A stretch of DNA of 64,000 nt from Henckelia pumila (GCF_033568475.1 NW_027331833.1:2356001-2420000), one strand, 5' to 3'. Positions 35,032-45,650 are shown, numbered from the stretch's first letter. Notes: a model not told the origin generated them from the sequence alone. Made by a program: numbers and translations.

Positions 35032-36107
35032 CTATTCTTCTTCTTCAGACTCTCCATCACTCAAGGACGTGTTCATCCCTTTCCTAAGCGTGTTGACACA
35101 CTCATTTTCATAGTGTCCAAAACCTTGACAAGCATGATATTGAATAGTGTCCAACTTCTTTGAGACAAACTTCTTCTTCCCTGCCAACATCAGTCGAGGC
35201 TTAGGAGTATCAACAGGTTTCCTTGGTGATTGTTCTGGTCCAGTAATCCTTAAAGGCTTGTTAGAGAACATTGGAGCCTTGAGTTTTTGATCCGTCTTTC
35301 TTGACTCTTTCATCTTCTTCAGATAATCATTGAATTTCTCAGTCATAAGAGAGATCGAATCATCTTCCAAGTCAGATTGATGAACTTCTTGATGAAATTG
35401 AACATACTCCTCGTATGAGGGTTTTGAGACTTGAAGGGCTATTGATTTTCCTTTATCCTTCTCTTGTTCTGAATTGTTCATCTCAAAAACTTGAAGGATG
35501 CTAATCAGTTCAGTCATCTTCATTTTTGAAGTGTCTTTAATTTCTTCAAGCGCCCAAATCTTCCCATTAAATCTTTTAGGCAAGGATCGAAGAACCTTGT
35601 TCACCATAGTTTCACTAGAAATAGGTCCTCCAAGAGCATGCGCCTCTGTAGCTATCTCCCTAAGTTTCTTATCATAATCAGTAATAGTTTCATTCTCATC
35701 CATCCTGATATTCTCAAATCTTGCGTTTAACAATCTCAATCTTGTTCTTCTCACGCTATCAGTTCCTTCACAGTGTTCTTGAAGAGCATTGCATCCTTAG
35801 AAATAGTGCAGTCGGCTATGATTCCATACATCCTCATATCCACAGTTGCAAAAATTGCATTGAGTGCTTTAGCATTGTAGCTTGAACTTTGTGTTTCCTC
35901 GGCAGTCCAAGTTTCTTCTTGCTTGATGATGTAGTCTCCATCTTCATCTAGCGTCTTTGGAGGAGTCCAACTAGTCAGAATACTTTGCCAAACATGCACA
36001 TCCATAGCCTTAATAGTATATCGCATCCTATTCTTCCATAGTGCGTAATTCGTGCCATCAAGGACCGGAGGTTTCAGGAACGAGTTTGCAATAGACGATG
36101 AGTCCAT
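35032..36107 (-). pseudogene. Copy B gag N-terminal part
   Basis: Begins MDSSSIANSFLKPPVLDGTN, continues with YALWKNRMRYTIKAM and the helical capsid region, and ends with zinc knuckle CHACQGFGHYENEC and an acidic stretch. A frameshift near 35751 splits it into two overlapping frames. Dyad motif 34920-34960 separates it from the next gag section. Confidence 0.88.
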
Positions 36108-36165
36108 CTTATTCCCTGTAATAAAATAAACAAACCAAGATCAGTTCTTAGTGTATAAAGAATAT

Positions 36166-36178
36166 GGCTCTAATGCCA
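36166..36178 (-). other. Primer binding site of copy B
   Basis: Minus-strand TGGCATTAGAGCC, two bases inside the 5' LTR, matching TGGTATCAGAGCC with two changes. Confidence 0.85.
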
Positions 36179-36180
36179 CT

Positions 36181-36581
36181 TGTAAGTGAATGGGGGTTGC
36201 ACATAAACAGTTTGAGGTGTTGTCACAAGGTGTTGACAACACCTACTATAACACCTTGAGTAATTTGCAGCGGAATATAATTAAAGCGTAAATAAAATAA
36301 ACAAGCAACCAATTTAATAGACTCAAATGATTTAAGCAAGAGTATAAAATACACTTACAGCGCCTCAGGGCAAAACTTCACTAGAAAAACTTTCAAAGAG
36401 TTTTACAAACCCTAAAACTAATGATTATTGTAAAAATCAATTTCTCAATACAATTGAGAAATAAAGAATAAAGTTCTCCTAAAAATTCTATATGGAATAG
36501 AATAAAGAAAACATAGTAAAGAGAAAAACTTGAAGCCAAAACAAGTGAGATGTAAACACTCTTCGATCAACAATCTTCGAG
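36181..36581 (-). repeat. Truncated 5' LTR of copy B
   Basis: The plus strand starts TGTAAGTGAATGGGGG and matches the first 400 bases of 27035-27800, then stops at CAATCTTCGAG where copy C's LTR starts. The remaining 366 or so bases of this LTR are not found on the far side of copy C. It includes dyad motif 36215-36256. Confidence 0.9.
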
Positions 36582-37348
36582 TGAAAGGAATATTTTATTC
36601 CTTAAAAACACCCTAATATAAAAAAAATTTATTTAATATCTTTTGCCTTTTTTGGACATGAATTAATCTTTATTTAAGTGTTTTATTTCATATTGATAAG
36701 TTGATTAGAATATTTATCATATCATATCTAATATTTATCTTTCCTTATTTTATGTAGATTTGATATGATCAAATAAAATAAATCCTACGCCTACAAAGAA
36801 ACATATTGAAGAAGGATTCTTTGCATATATATGAGATTAGAGATCGACGAAAAGAGATTGAATAGAGAGCTTCACATACGTACGTGAGAACTGAAGGACT
36901 TCCAAAGCTTGTCACGATCGTGGTTGCTTGAAGCCGTGAAGAACACTCGAAGATTGTTGATCGAAGAGTGTTTACATCTCACGTGTTTTGGCTTCAATTT
37001 TTTATCCTTACTATGTTTTTCTTTATTCTATTCCATATAAAATTTTTAGGAGAACTTTTATTCTTTATTTCTCACTTGTATTGAAAAATTGATTTTTACA
37101 ATAATCACTAGTTTTAGGGTTTGTAAAACTCTTTGAAAGTTTTTCTATTGAAGTTTTGCCCCGAGGCGCTGCAAGAGTATTTTATACTCTTGCTTAAATC
37201 ATTTGAGTCTATTAAATTGGTTGCTTGTTTATTTTATTTACGCTTTAATTATATTCCACTGCAAATTACTCAAGATGTTATAGTAGGTGTTGTCAACACC
37301 TTGTGACAACACCTCAAACTGTTTATGTGCAACCCCCATTCCCTTACA
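36582..37348 (+). repeat. 5' LTR of copy C
   Basis: 767 bp, TGAAAGGAATATTTTATTCC to CATTCCCTTACA. It contains a TATATATGAG segment near 36827 that may be a promoter, and dyad motif 37273-37314. Confidence 0.93.
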
Positions 37349-37350
37349 AG

Positions 37351-37363
37351 TAGCATCAGAGCC
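37351..37363 (+). other. Primer binding site of copy C
   Basis: TAGCATCAGAGCC, two bases after the LTR end, matches TGGTATCAGAGCC with two changes. Confidence 0.85.
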
Positions 37364-37421
37364 ATATTCTTGATACACTAAGAACTGATCTTGGTTTGTT
37401 TATTTTATTACAGGGAATAAG

Positions 37422-38500
37422 ATGGACACATCGTCTGTTGCGAACTCGTTCCTGAAACCTCCGGTCCTTGATGGCACGAATTACGCACTATGGAAGAATA
37501 GGATGCGATATACTATTAAGGCTATGGATGTGCGTGCTTGGCAAAGTATTCTGAGTGGTTGGACTCCTCCAAAGACGCTAGATGAAGATGGAGACTACAT
37601 CATCAAGCAAGAAGAAACTTGGACTGCCGAGGAAACACAAAGTTCAAGCTACAATGCTAAAGCACTCAATGCAATTTTTGCAACTGTGGATATGAGGATG
37701 TATGGAATCATAGCCGACTGCACTATTGCTAAGGATGCATGGGATGCTCTTCAAGAATACTGTGAAGGAACTGATAGCGTGAGAAGAACAAGATTGAGAT
37801 TGTTAAATGCAAGATTTGAGAATATCAGGATGGATGAGAATGAAACTATTGCTGATTAAGATAAGAAACTTAGGGAGATAGCTACAGAGGCGCATGCTCT
37901 TGGAGGACCTATTGCTAGTGAAACTATGGTGAACAAGGATCTTCGATCCTTGCCTAAAAGATTTAATGGGAAGATTTGGGCGCTTGAAGAAATTAAAGAC
38001 ACTTCAATAATGAAGATGACGAAACTGATTAGCATCCTTTAAGTTTTTGAGATGAACAATTCAGAACAAGAGAAGGATAAAGGAAAATCAATAGCCCTTC
38101 AAGCCTCAAAACCCTCATACGAGGAGTATGTTCAATTTCATCAAGAAGTTCATCAATCTGACTTGGAAGATGATTCGATCTCTCTTATGACTGGGAAATT
38201 CAATGATTATCTGAAGAAGATGAAAGAGTCAAGAAAGACGGATAAAAAATCAAGGCTCCAATGTTCTCTAACAAGCCTTTAAGGATTACTGAACCAGAAC
38301 AATCACCAAGGAAACCTGTTGATACTCCTATGCCTCGACTGATGTTGGAAGGAAAGAAGAAGTTTGTCTCAAAGAAGTTGGACACTGTTCAATGTCATGC
38401 TTGTCAAGGTTTTGGACACTATGCAAATGAGTGTGCCAACACGCTTAGGAAAGGGATGAACACGTCCTTGAGTGATGGAGAGTCTGAAGAAGAAGAATAG
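37422..38500 (+). pseudogene. Copy C gag, N-terminal part
   Basis: Starts MDTSSVANSFLKPPVLDGTN shortly after the primer site. It includes WKNRMRYTIKAMDVRAWQSI and RRTRLRLLNARFENIRMDEN. Stops occur at about 37857 (TAA in a conserved Y position) and 38039-38041, with a frameshift near 38245. Zinc knuckle CHACQGFGHYANEC is at 38393-38434, and an acidic tail ends in TAG at 38498. Copy B has the same order, so these breaks are mutations of copy C. Confidence 0.9.
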
Positions 38501-38617
38501 GAAGATGAAAAAAGCCATACTGCCTTATCTACCCTACTGAAGAGCAAGAAAAAGTTTCAAGTCAATCCTTTAGGTGTTGCCGCACCTGGCCGCAACATCT
38601 TCCAAAGATCATTTTGT

Positions 38618-39183
38618 TTGAATTCCTCCATTACTGATAACATGTGTTATAATGATATAGGTGAAGAGGCAATGTCCATGGAAGAAGCTCGGATGATGTT
38701 TGAAGAACTTCATACTGATTGGGTTGAAAGGAATAAGATGAATACTATTCTTTCGAAGGAAAATTCTGATCTAAAGGCTGATGTGTCAAGACTGGAAGTC
38801 ATGCTGAGTAAGAAAGACATGGAACTAAGCCAAGTGAATAAAAAATTCGGAAAAGCAAATGCTACATTGGCCAAGTTTAATTCAAGAACTTCCAAGCTTG
38901 ATTCGTTACTCATGATGGGAAGAGATGGTACGGCTGGTTTAGGTTTTGAAAACAGCATATTTGAGGTTGGTGAAAGTTCAAAAGGCCATGTCTTTCTCAA
39001 GAAAAGTAGCAGTGCAAAAAGGCCTCACCAAGTGATCCTCCAAAACCAAAGCCACAGCCTGCTGCCTCTTCAAAATCTAGAAGGAAACGTAAGTACATCT
39101 GTCATTACTGTCATAGACCAGGTCATATAAAACCATACTGTTTTAAGCAGCAGGAAGACTACAGGTATAGATCTACATCAAAG
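38618..39183 (+). pseudogene. Copy C gag, coiled-coil and second zinc knuckle
   Basis: EEARMMFEELHTDWVERNKM and ENSDLKADVSRLEVMLSKKD form a probable coiled coil. A basic, proline-rich linker and knuckle CHYCHRPGHIKPYC (39100-39141) follow in a shifted frame after a deletion near 39008. Two knuckles about 700 bases apart are unusual for Copia but shared by copies A, B and C. Dyad motif 38572-38600 precedes this part. Confidence 0.85.
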
Positions 39184-40230
39184 GTGTTGCCTAAGGTGCT
39201 GTCAACACCTCTCCACAACATCCCTAGAAACAGATCTTATGTAAGAAAGATTTGGGTACCAAAAGCTGATATTCAATGTCATATGATTTATACTGCTTTG
39301 AGAACTAATGTTTCAGGTGCATGGTACTTTGATAGCGGTAGCTCTCGTCACATGACAGGTTCCAAAAATTTTCTCACTGACTATGTTGAACAAAAAAGTG
39401 GAAAAGTAACCTATGGTGGAGGTTCAAAGGGAAACATTGTTGGAAAAGGAACTCTGGATGTTGCTGGTCTGCCCAAGCTTCGTAATGTGCTTCATGTTGA
39501 AGGATTAACCGCAAATCTAATAAGCATAAGCCAACTTTGTGATGATAATTTGCATGTGAAATTTGATAAGAAATTATGCAAAGTTTTTGATGATTCAAAT
39601 TTGTGTGTCATGACAGGTACAAGGTCTTCGGATAACTGCTATCAACTCGGAGAAGAGATGCCTTGTAGGCACACAAAATTGAATGAGTTTGATCTATGGC
39701 ATCAAAAATTGGGTCATGCAAACTTCAAGACTTTAAAGAACTTAAGTAAGTTAGATGTTGTCAGAGGTATGTCTAACTTAAAATCTGGTATTCCATTTGT
39801 GTGTGAAGCATGTCAGAAAGGGAAGCAGACTAGGGTGTCACACGAGGTGTTGCCAACATCTGTGACAACACGCTGCCTTGAACTTTTACATATGGACTTG
39901 ATGGGTCCAATGGATGTTGAAAGCTTTGAAAGTAAGAAATATTCTTTTGTTTGTGTGGATAATTTCTCACAATATACTTGGGTAAATTTTCTAAGAGAAA
40001 AATCGGACACATTTGATGCTTTCAAGAAACTGCTCACTAAGATTACGAATCTACATAATCTGAAGGTAATCCGTATTCGCACTGATCATGGTAAGGAGCT
40101 CGAAAACTCTTCTTTTGCTAGTCTGTGTGATAAGAAGGTATTTCTCATGAATTTTCTGCTCCTAAAACTCCACAACAAAATGGAATTGCTGAAAGGAAAA
40201 ATAGGACTTTGCAAGAAATGGCAAGAGTAA
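39184..40230 (+). pseudogene. Copy C protease and integrase N-terminal part
   Basis: Protease active site WYFDSGSSRHMTGS at about 39322-39363, then GGGSKGNIVGKGTL and VLHVEGLTANLISISQL. The integrase HHCC module is HQKLGHANFKTLK ... CEACQKGK. The core starts MDLMGPMDVESFESKKYSFV and continues to RIRTDHGKELENSSF. The frame shifts near 40135, before the catalytic-E segment (IAERKNRTLQEM in copy B). Dyad motif 39834-39872 is read as HEVLPTSVTT between module and core. Confidence 0.9.
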
Positions 40231-40721
40231 TGTTGAGTTCGAAAAATATTTCAAAACGTTTTTGGGCTGAAGCCTTGAATACTGCATGTCATATTTCAAA
40301 TAGAGTTTATTTGAGGAATGGTACTACTATGACATCCTACGAAATTCTCATGGAAAAGAGGCCAAACCTTAAATATTTTCATGTTCTTGGATGTGTATAT
40401 CACGTTTTGAATGATAGGGATCATCTTGCTAAATTTGATGCAAAAAGTGATAAGTATATGTTTTTGGGATATTCATCAAATAGCCGAGCCTATAGGATGT
40501 ATAACTTGAGAACAAGGACTATTTTTGAGTCAATTAATGTTGTTTTTGATGACTTTGCAAATCTAAAGAAGAAAACAGCTGAGGATGAAGTTAATGATCT
40601 ACTGGATAATTCTGGAAATTTAGATGTTGTCAAAGGAGTGTTGCCAAAACCTTCGACAACACCTCCTACAGAAAATCCAGAATCAAAAGTTGAAAAGCCT
40701 ACTGATAAGAATATTGATTAG
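40209..40721 (+). pseudogene. Copy C integrase C-terminal part and linker
   Basis: LNTACHISNRVYLRNGTTMT, TSYEILMEKRPNLKYFHVLG and YMFLGYSSNSRAYRMYNLRT are standard Copia integrase blocks. The linker contains dyad motif 40622-40664, read as DVVKGVLPKPSTTPP, and ends at a TAG near 40719 that copy B lacks. Confidence 0.88.
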
Positions 40722-40802
40722 AACAGTGGGGTAAATGAAGCTGGAAAGAATGTTCCAAGCAAAATTCAGAAGAATCACCCAACCTCACAGGTCATTGGAG
40801 AT

Positions 40803-41573
40803 GTGAATGGAGACATGCAAACTCGGAGGAAAGATAAAGTGGATTATCAAAAGATGGCAGGTTTGTTGTGCATGAGTTTTACATATTCTCAGGTAAGATT
40901 CTCTTGTTTCGTGTCAAACATTGAACCCAAAAAGGTTGAAGAGGCTTTAAAAGATGAGTTTTGGGTCAATGCTATGCATGAAGAGTTAGAACAATTTGTT
41001 AGGAATAATGTTTGGTACTTGGTACCGTGTCCTGCTCATGGTAATGTCATAGGAACTAAATGGATTTTTAAAAATAAAACTGATGAGTCGGGAAACATCA
41101 TTAGAAATAAAGCTAGGTTGGTAGCTCAAGGGTATACACAGGTTGAAGGGGTGGATTTTGATGAAACCTTTGCTCCTGTAGCCCGCATTGAGTCAGTCCG
41201 ACTTTTGCTTGCTATTTCATGTAACATGGGAATGAAGCTTTATCAAATGGATGTAAAAAGTGCCTTTTTGAATAGGATCCTAAATGAAAAAGTCTTTGTG
41301 AAACAACCTAAGGGTTTTGAGGATCCAAATCATCTTGACTATGTGTATAAGTTGAAAAAGGCATTGTATGGATTGAAGCAAGAAAAACGTGCATGGTATG
41401 GGAGACTTACTGAGTACTTGCTCAATATTGACTTCAAAAGAGGTGAAGTTGATAAGACTTTGTTTGTGCAAAAGTCTCAAGGTAATATATTAATTTGCCA
41501 AATTTATGTGGATGATATAATTTTTTGTGCTTCAAATGATAAACTTGTTGATGATTTTGTGAAGTGCATATAG
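40803..41573 (+). pseudogene. Copy C reverse transcriptase
   Basis: DEFWVNAMHEELEQFVRNNV, FDETFAPVARIESVRLLLAI, YQMDVKSAFLNRILNEKVFV and catalytic YVDD (41505-41516) are present. The only stop in the domain is TAG after VKCI at 41571, where copy B reads CMSST. One nonsense change thus splits RT from RNase H. Confidence 0.92.
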
Positions 41574-41585
41574 TCTACATTTGAG

Positions 41586-42446
41586 ATGAGCATGGTTGGT
41601 GAGTTAACATATTTCTTGGGATTGCAAGTGAAACAAATGCATGATGGTATATTTTTGTGTCAAAGCAAGTATGCTAAAAATCTTGTAATGAAGTTTCTGA
41701 ATGACAACACTAAATACATGCGCACACCTATGGGGTCTAATGAAAAACTGTCTGGGAAGGATGTTGCCGAAGGTGTTGACAACACCCTCTACAGAAGCAT
41801 GATTGGTAGTCTTTTATATTTAAGTGCTATTAGACCTGATATCATGTATAGTGTTTGTCTGTGTGCTAGATATCAGTCTAACCCAAAAATTACTCACTTG
41901 AAGGTCGTAAAACGTATACTGAAATATGTGGCTGGAACTTTGAATTTGGGTTTGTGGTACACTAAAGAAACCAATTCGAATTTGGTAGGATTTAGTGATG
42001 CTGATTGGGCTGGGGATTTAGATGAGAGAAAGAGCACTTCGGGAGGATGTTTCTACTTGGGGAATTACTTAGTGTCATGGTATAGTAAGAAACATAATTG
42101 TGTCTCACTGTCTACTGCTGAATCTGAGTATGTTGCTGTTGGTAGTTGTTGCTCACAACTCCTTTGGATGAATCAAATGCTAAATGATTATGGTGTTAAG
42201 AGTGATACTCCTATTGTGTACTGTGATAATTCTAGTTCCATTGATATATCCAAAAATCCAGTACAACACTCTCGAACCAAACACATTGACATTAGACATC
42301 ACTTCATTCGAGATTTGGTCGAGAAAAGCATGATCCTAATTGAGTTTGTTGGAACTAATAACCAATTAGCTGATATATTCACAAAAGCTTTGGATTTCGA
42401 GAGATTTTCCAGTCTAAGGAAGTCTCTCAGTATGTGTGCATTATAG
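41586..42446 (+). pseudogene. Copy C RT thumb and RNase H
   Basis: MVGELTYFLGLQVKQMHDGI is the RT thumb. TPMGSNEKLSGKDVAEGVDN followed by TLYRSMIGSLLYLSAIRPDI is the connection, with dyad motif 41759-41788 encoding DVAEGVDNTL. RNase H is intact: FSDADWAGDLDERKSTSGG, SLSTAESEYVAV, VYCDNSSSIDI, RHHFIRDLVEKS, NQLADIFTKALDF. It is open for 286 residues. Only the upstream TAG makes it a pseudogene. Confidence 0.9.
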
Positions 42447-43481
42447 ACAGAACCGAGATGTTGTCAGGAGTGTTGCCAACACCCTGTGACAACACCTTTT
42501 CATGCATGTGCATTTTTAGGATCTTAGGCACACTGCATTCATGCATTCATTCTGTTTTGTGATGTAGTTGATACTTTGTAACCATTGACTAGTTTTCACT
42601 TAGGATTATCATCAAAAATTTTTACAACTTAATGTGGATTAATCAAAGAAGAGTTCTGAATTTGTCACGAAGTAGTGGAGGGACGTTCGTGTATTCCATG
42701 ATCTTGTCCCAAGTGAAAAGTGACTTATTAAATTCAGAATAACAAAATAAAAAAATGATGAAGCTTGAATTGAATCAATCATCAAATTTGATTGATAATC
42801 AGAAGCAAATGAAAAAAGCTACCTAAAGGGGTCCATTTGAAGATCGTTCCTTTAGTGTGCAGGCTACCACTTCTGCAAAAATAATGAATTGGATATAATA
42901 ATTTTTCTGAATCCTGAAGTGCTGCTAGGAGATGTTGCCAACATCGTGGATAACACCTCATGTGTCAACATTTATTTGCGCATTGTTTTTCATTTTAATT
43001 TTTTTTTCACACTTTGTTTTAGACATAATTAAGTCATGCATATTTTTTTTGTGAATATACTAAGCCAAAAGGTTAAAAATTCTGATCGAACAAAATTTGT
43101 GATTTTTGCCCTATCCTCTGAATTTTTGAATTTGAATGTGATTAGATTTTGGTTCAGTGGTGTTATATTCTGATTAGGAGTTATATTTGGAAATATTTGG
43201 TAAGATATTTTGGCCTAGAATATCGTTGAGAATCGAAGAGATTTGGTTCCCTAATTTAATTCAATTTGTTACCGTTTTGGGAGTGTTACCGTTGAAATTT
43301 ATTACCGTTAGAGGGGGTGTAATTCGAGTGAGAATAGGAAGGGCTGTGTGTGTGGTATTTATTTGTGTAATTATATGTTTTCAGAAATATTCTTATCTTC
43401 TTAAACCCTCGAATTTCTCATATCTCTTTGTGCCCCTGTTTTTTATCATTCATCTGTCTTAAATATTTTTCTCGTATACAA
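42447..43481 (+). other. Copy C spacer between pol and the extra ORF
   Basis: About 1 kb without a coding frame. It holds dyad motifs 42456-42497 and 42930-42958. A spacer here is expected where the downstream ORF is expressed from its own transcript, but no splice sites or promoter can be proved from the sequence. Confidence 0.7.
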
Positions 43482-45317
43482 ATGGCAGGAAAGGGTTTTG
43501 ATCCCCAAGATATTTGTTCTGAGATGGGATATACGAAAGATGCTGCTGTAGGTGTCACAACACCTACATCACCACACCCCGTGGTTGAGCAAGCAATCAT
43601 TCTTGTTGCCGAGAAACCTGTGCCTCTGGACTCCATCGCTCTAGGAGAGCCTGGAAATGCCATCGATGTAAAGAATTTACCAGATATGAGCATGCTGAAT
43701 AAGGTGTTTCCCACGAAACCCTTAACTCGTCGTTCCAAGAGACAAGCTGGATATAACCCAGATTACACCGCCTCCAAGCGATTCCGTGGGAAGGGTCAAC
43801 CATCCAGACCTTCACTTGTTGACACCGAATTCTCTTCTGGTGATGCAAGTTCTGATGAGGATTTCAAGTTGGTGCATCGAAAGAGGGGAAAAGCAAGCGC
43901 CATGGAACCATCTGTTCCAACTATCCCCGTGCCATTTGAGTCGTCAAAGAAAGATTCGTCTTCTGAGGATGAATCTACAGAGTCAGAAACTCAATCTGTT
44001 GCTGCTGAAAAGAAAGATGCATCTGCATCAATTCCTAGTGTTGAGGGACCATCATCTACTGCTCCTTCTGTTCTATCTGATGATGAGGAGATTTCAATAG
44101 CCCAATTCATGGCTAAGATGAAGAAATCAAAACCCAAGAAGACTGCTGAGGAAGTCCCTGTTCCAGAAGCTGAAGATGAACCAGACAAGGAGATGCTCGT
44201 TGAATTTGCTGACAACCTTCCCCAACCTTCTGATAGCTCCAGCTCTGATTCGACTGAAGATTCAGATGCTGAAAAGGAGTTGGAAGAAGAGTCAGATTCT
44301 GATGACTCTGAAGAAGAAGTGGAAGGTGCTGAGGAAGGTGTTGCCGACACCCTAGACAACACCTTGGGTGAAGAATATCGGGTAAACTCGTCCTACTCAT
44401 CTACTTTTTATTCCAAGGAAATTGCTGACTGCTGGGATAAGTATTCTGATCGTGAGTTCCTTGAGGAACATAACATTTATGTTGAGAGCTATGGAGCTCA
44501 GAACATGGTGAGATTTTTCGAGGTAAGGAACATACTGTCTATTGTTACTACTGCTGGTCCTTATTGCAGAGAACTGGTGCGTGAGTTCTACTGCAATCTC
44601 ACTGAAGCTGTGAAGGATCCTAGATATATGAAGTATGGGAAAGTCTATGTGCGTGGGCAAATCTTCGCCTTCAGCCCTGCCATTATAAATGGATTTCTTC
44701 AAACTCCTGCCTCTGATGATGCTGCTCTGCCTACCACTGATGAGATGACATCTGTCATCACTGGAGGACATGTCACTGTTTACCCAGCTTATCCTAAGAA
44801 ATTGTCAGCAGCCAAGCTCACTTCTTTTTACTCTGTCCTCCATAAAACTCCTGTGAAGATGTGGACTCCATCCGGAAATTCCAGTGTGGTTACCAAGCAT
44901 CAAGCCCCTGTCTTATATGCTATTGGCACTGGAATTGCATTCAACTACGGCCGACTCGTGTTTGACACAGTCATGGCTTTTGCAAATGGTGCACAACCAA
45001 CATTGAAGCTATCTTATCCTTCACTCATCTATTCTATGTTGTTGTCTCAAGAGATTGAGAAGGATGATGATGAAGCACTTATTGCTCCGAGAGAGTTGCT
45101 GAAGAACGCACCTGCATTGCTCAAGGGAAATAGGAAGATAGACCTTCCTTGGTCTGAGTCTGCTGATTACGCAGTTGTTGTAAAGGTGCTGCCAACACCT
45201 CATCTGCCACTGCTGTTTTTGTACCTCTCTCTACTGCTCATGATGTTGATCATGCATTCATATAAGCTCAATTGGTGCATGCTGAGCAGAAGATCGCACA
45301 AGCAAAGGCTGACCTAG
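43482..45317 (+). CDS. Copy C extra ORF downstream of pol (env-position protein)
   Basis: I place the start at MAGKGFDPQD because copy B begins there. The frame is open 18 codons earlier but unlike copy B. Residues 1-100: basic patch TRRSKRQAGYNPDYTASKRF. Residues about 110-290: acidic and serine-rich. Residues about 290-565: folded domain (YCRELVREFYCNLTEAVKDP, QIFAFSPAIINGFLQTP, YAIGTGIAFNYGRLVFDTVM), resembling the plant putative transposon protein domain seen in Sirevirus downstream ORFs. A one-base loss near 45183, inside a dyad motif, changes the last 45 residues, so the coiled coil and acidic tail of copy B are lost. No signal peptide or membrane helix is visible. The position fits the env-like slot, but the function is unknown. 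Confidence 0.8.
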   Translation: MAGKGFDPQDICSEMGYTKDAAVGVTTPTSPHPVVEQAIILVAEKPVPLDSIALGEPGNAIDVKNLPDMSMLNKVFPTKPLTRRSKRQAGYNPDYTASKRFRGKGQPSRPSLVDTEFSSGDASSDEDFKLVHRKRGKASAMEPSVPTIPVPFESSKKDSSSEDESTESETQSVAAEKKDASASIPSVEGPSSTAPSVLSDDEEISIAQFMAKMKKSKPKKTAEEVPVPEAEDEPDKEMLVEFADNLPQPSDSSSSDSTEDSDAEKELEEESDSDDSEEEVEGAEEGVADTLDNTLGEEYRVNSSYSSTFYSKEIADCWDKYSDREFLEEHNIYVESYGAQNMVRFFEVRNILSIVTTAGPYCRELVREFYCNLTEAVKDPRYMKYGKVYVRGQIFAFSPAIINGFLQTPASDDAALPTTDEMTSVITGGHVTVYPAYPKKLSAAKLTSFYSVLHKTPVKMWTPSGNSSVVTKHQAPVLYAIGTGIAFNYGRLVFDTVMAFANGAQPTLKLSYPSLIYSMLLSQEIEKDDDEALIAPRELLKNAPALLKGNRKIDLPWSESADYAVVVKVLPTPHLPLLFLYLSLLLMMLIMHSYKLNWCMLSRRSHKQRLT

Positions 45318-45650
45318 CCTATTATGAAGGGTTAAAGGCTCACTATGAATCACTACTAAGCGGAGCTGGCCCTTCTAAACCAAAAGGGGGAAAAAGTGAA
45401 GCAGAAGAAGCTGAATCTGATAGCAATCATTTCTAATTGTTTTGCAAATTTCTTTTTGGTCTTGCTAGTTTTTTTTTCTTTCTTTGTTTAGTTTTTGTTT
45501 TTGCTCTGATCCTAATCCTAATCAAAACTGCTTTGTGTGTTAACTCTGATATGTTTTATTTTTTGTTTCTTCTTGCACTTATGATTTCTGATTTAAGGTG
45601 TCATAGCTAGATGTTACCAACATCTCGAGACAACACCTCCGCATATACTT

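Larger units (their letters stand above)
27069..36256 (-). repeat. Dyad motifs of copy B (thirteen sites)
   Basis: Sites: 27069-27110, 27914-27956, 28352-28380, 29188-29218, 29987-30002, 30594-30622, 31052-31093, 31759-31789, 32883-32925, 33676-33714, 34285-34326, 34920-34960 and 36215-36256. Most have the plan half-site, 3-5 bases, 17-base palindrome AGGTGTTGNCAACACCT, 3-5 bases, half-site, so that inner and outer hairpins are both possible. The site at 29987-30002 has only the inner dyad. Confidence 0.92.
27035..36581 (-). mobile_element. Sirevirus-like Copia element, copy B
   Basis: Minus-strand element with a full 3' LTR (27035-27800), an extra ORF after pol (28116-30070), a spacer, then RNase H, RT, integrase, protease and gag read right to left. 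The primer site is at 36166-36178 and the 5' LTR is truncated (36181-36581). Frames are broken in many places. It abuts copy C head to head at 36581/36582. The class is inferred from the gag type, multiple polypurine tracts and the extra ORF. Confidence 0.9.
37273..45638 (+). repeat. Dyad motifs of copy C (twelve sites)
   Basis: Sites: 37273-37314 (LTR), 38572-38600 (gag, partial), 39182-39223 (before protease), 39834-39872 (before integrase core), 40622-40664 (integrase/RT linker), 41759-41788 (RT/RNase H), 42456-42497 and 42930-42958 (spacer), 43550-43565, 44336-44365 and 45173-45200 (extra ORF), 45596-45638 (before 3' LTR). Every site has a counterpart in copy B. The 3' LTR copy was lost by truncation. 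Confidence 0.93.

Noticed and set aside
43428..43481. Longer start for the copy C extra ORF
   Set aside because: Copy B lacks these 18 codons in frame, and the upstream residues are hydrophobic by AT content and not conserved. They would otherwise suggest a false signal peptide.
27069..45638. CRISPR-like array (regularly spaced palindromic repeats)
   Set aside because: The dyad motifs lie hundreds of bases apart with coding sequence between them, in a eukaryotic retrotransposon. Spacing and context do not fit CRISPR.
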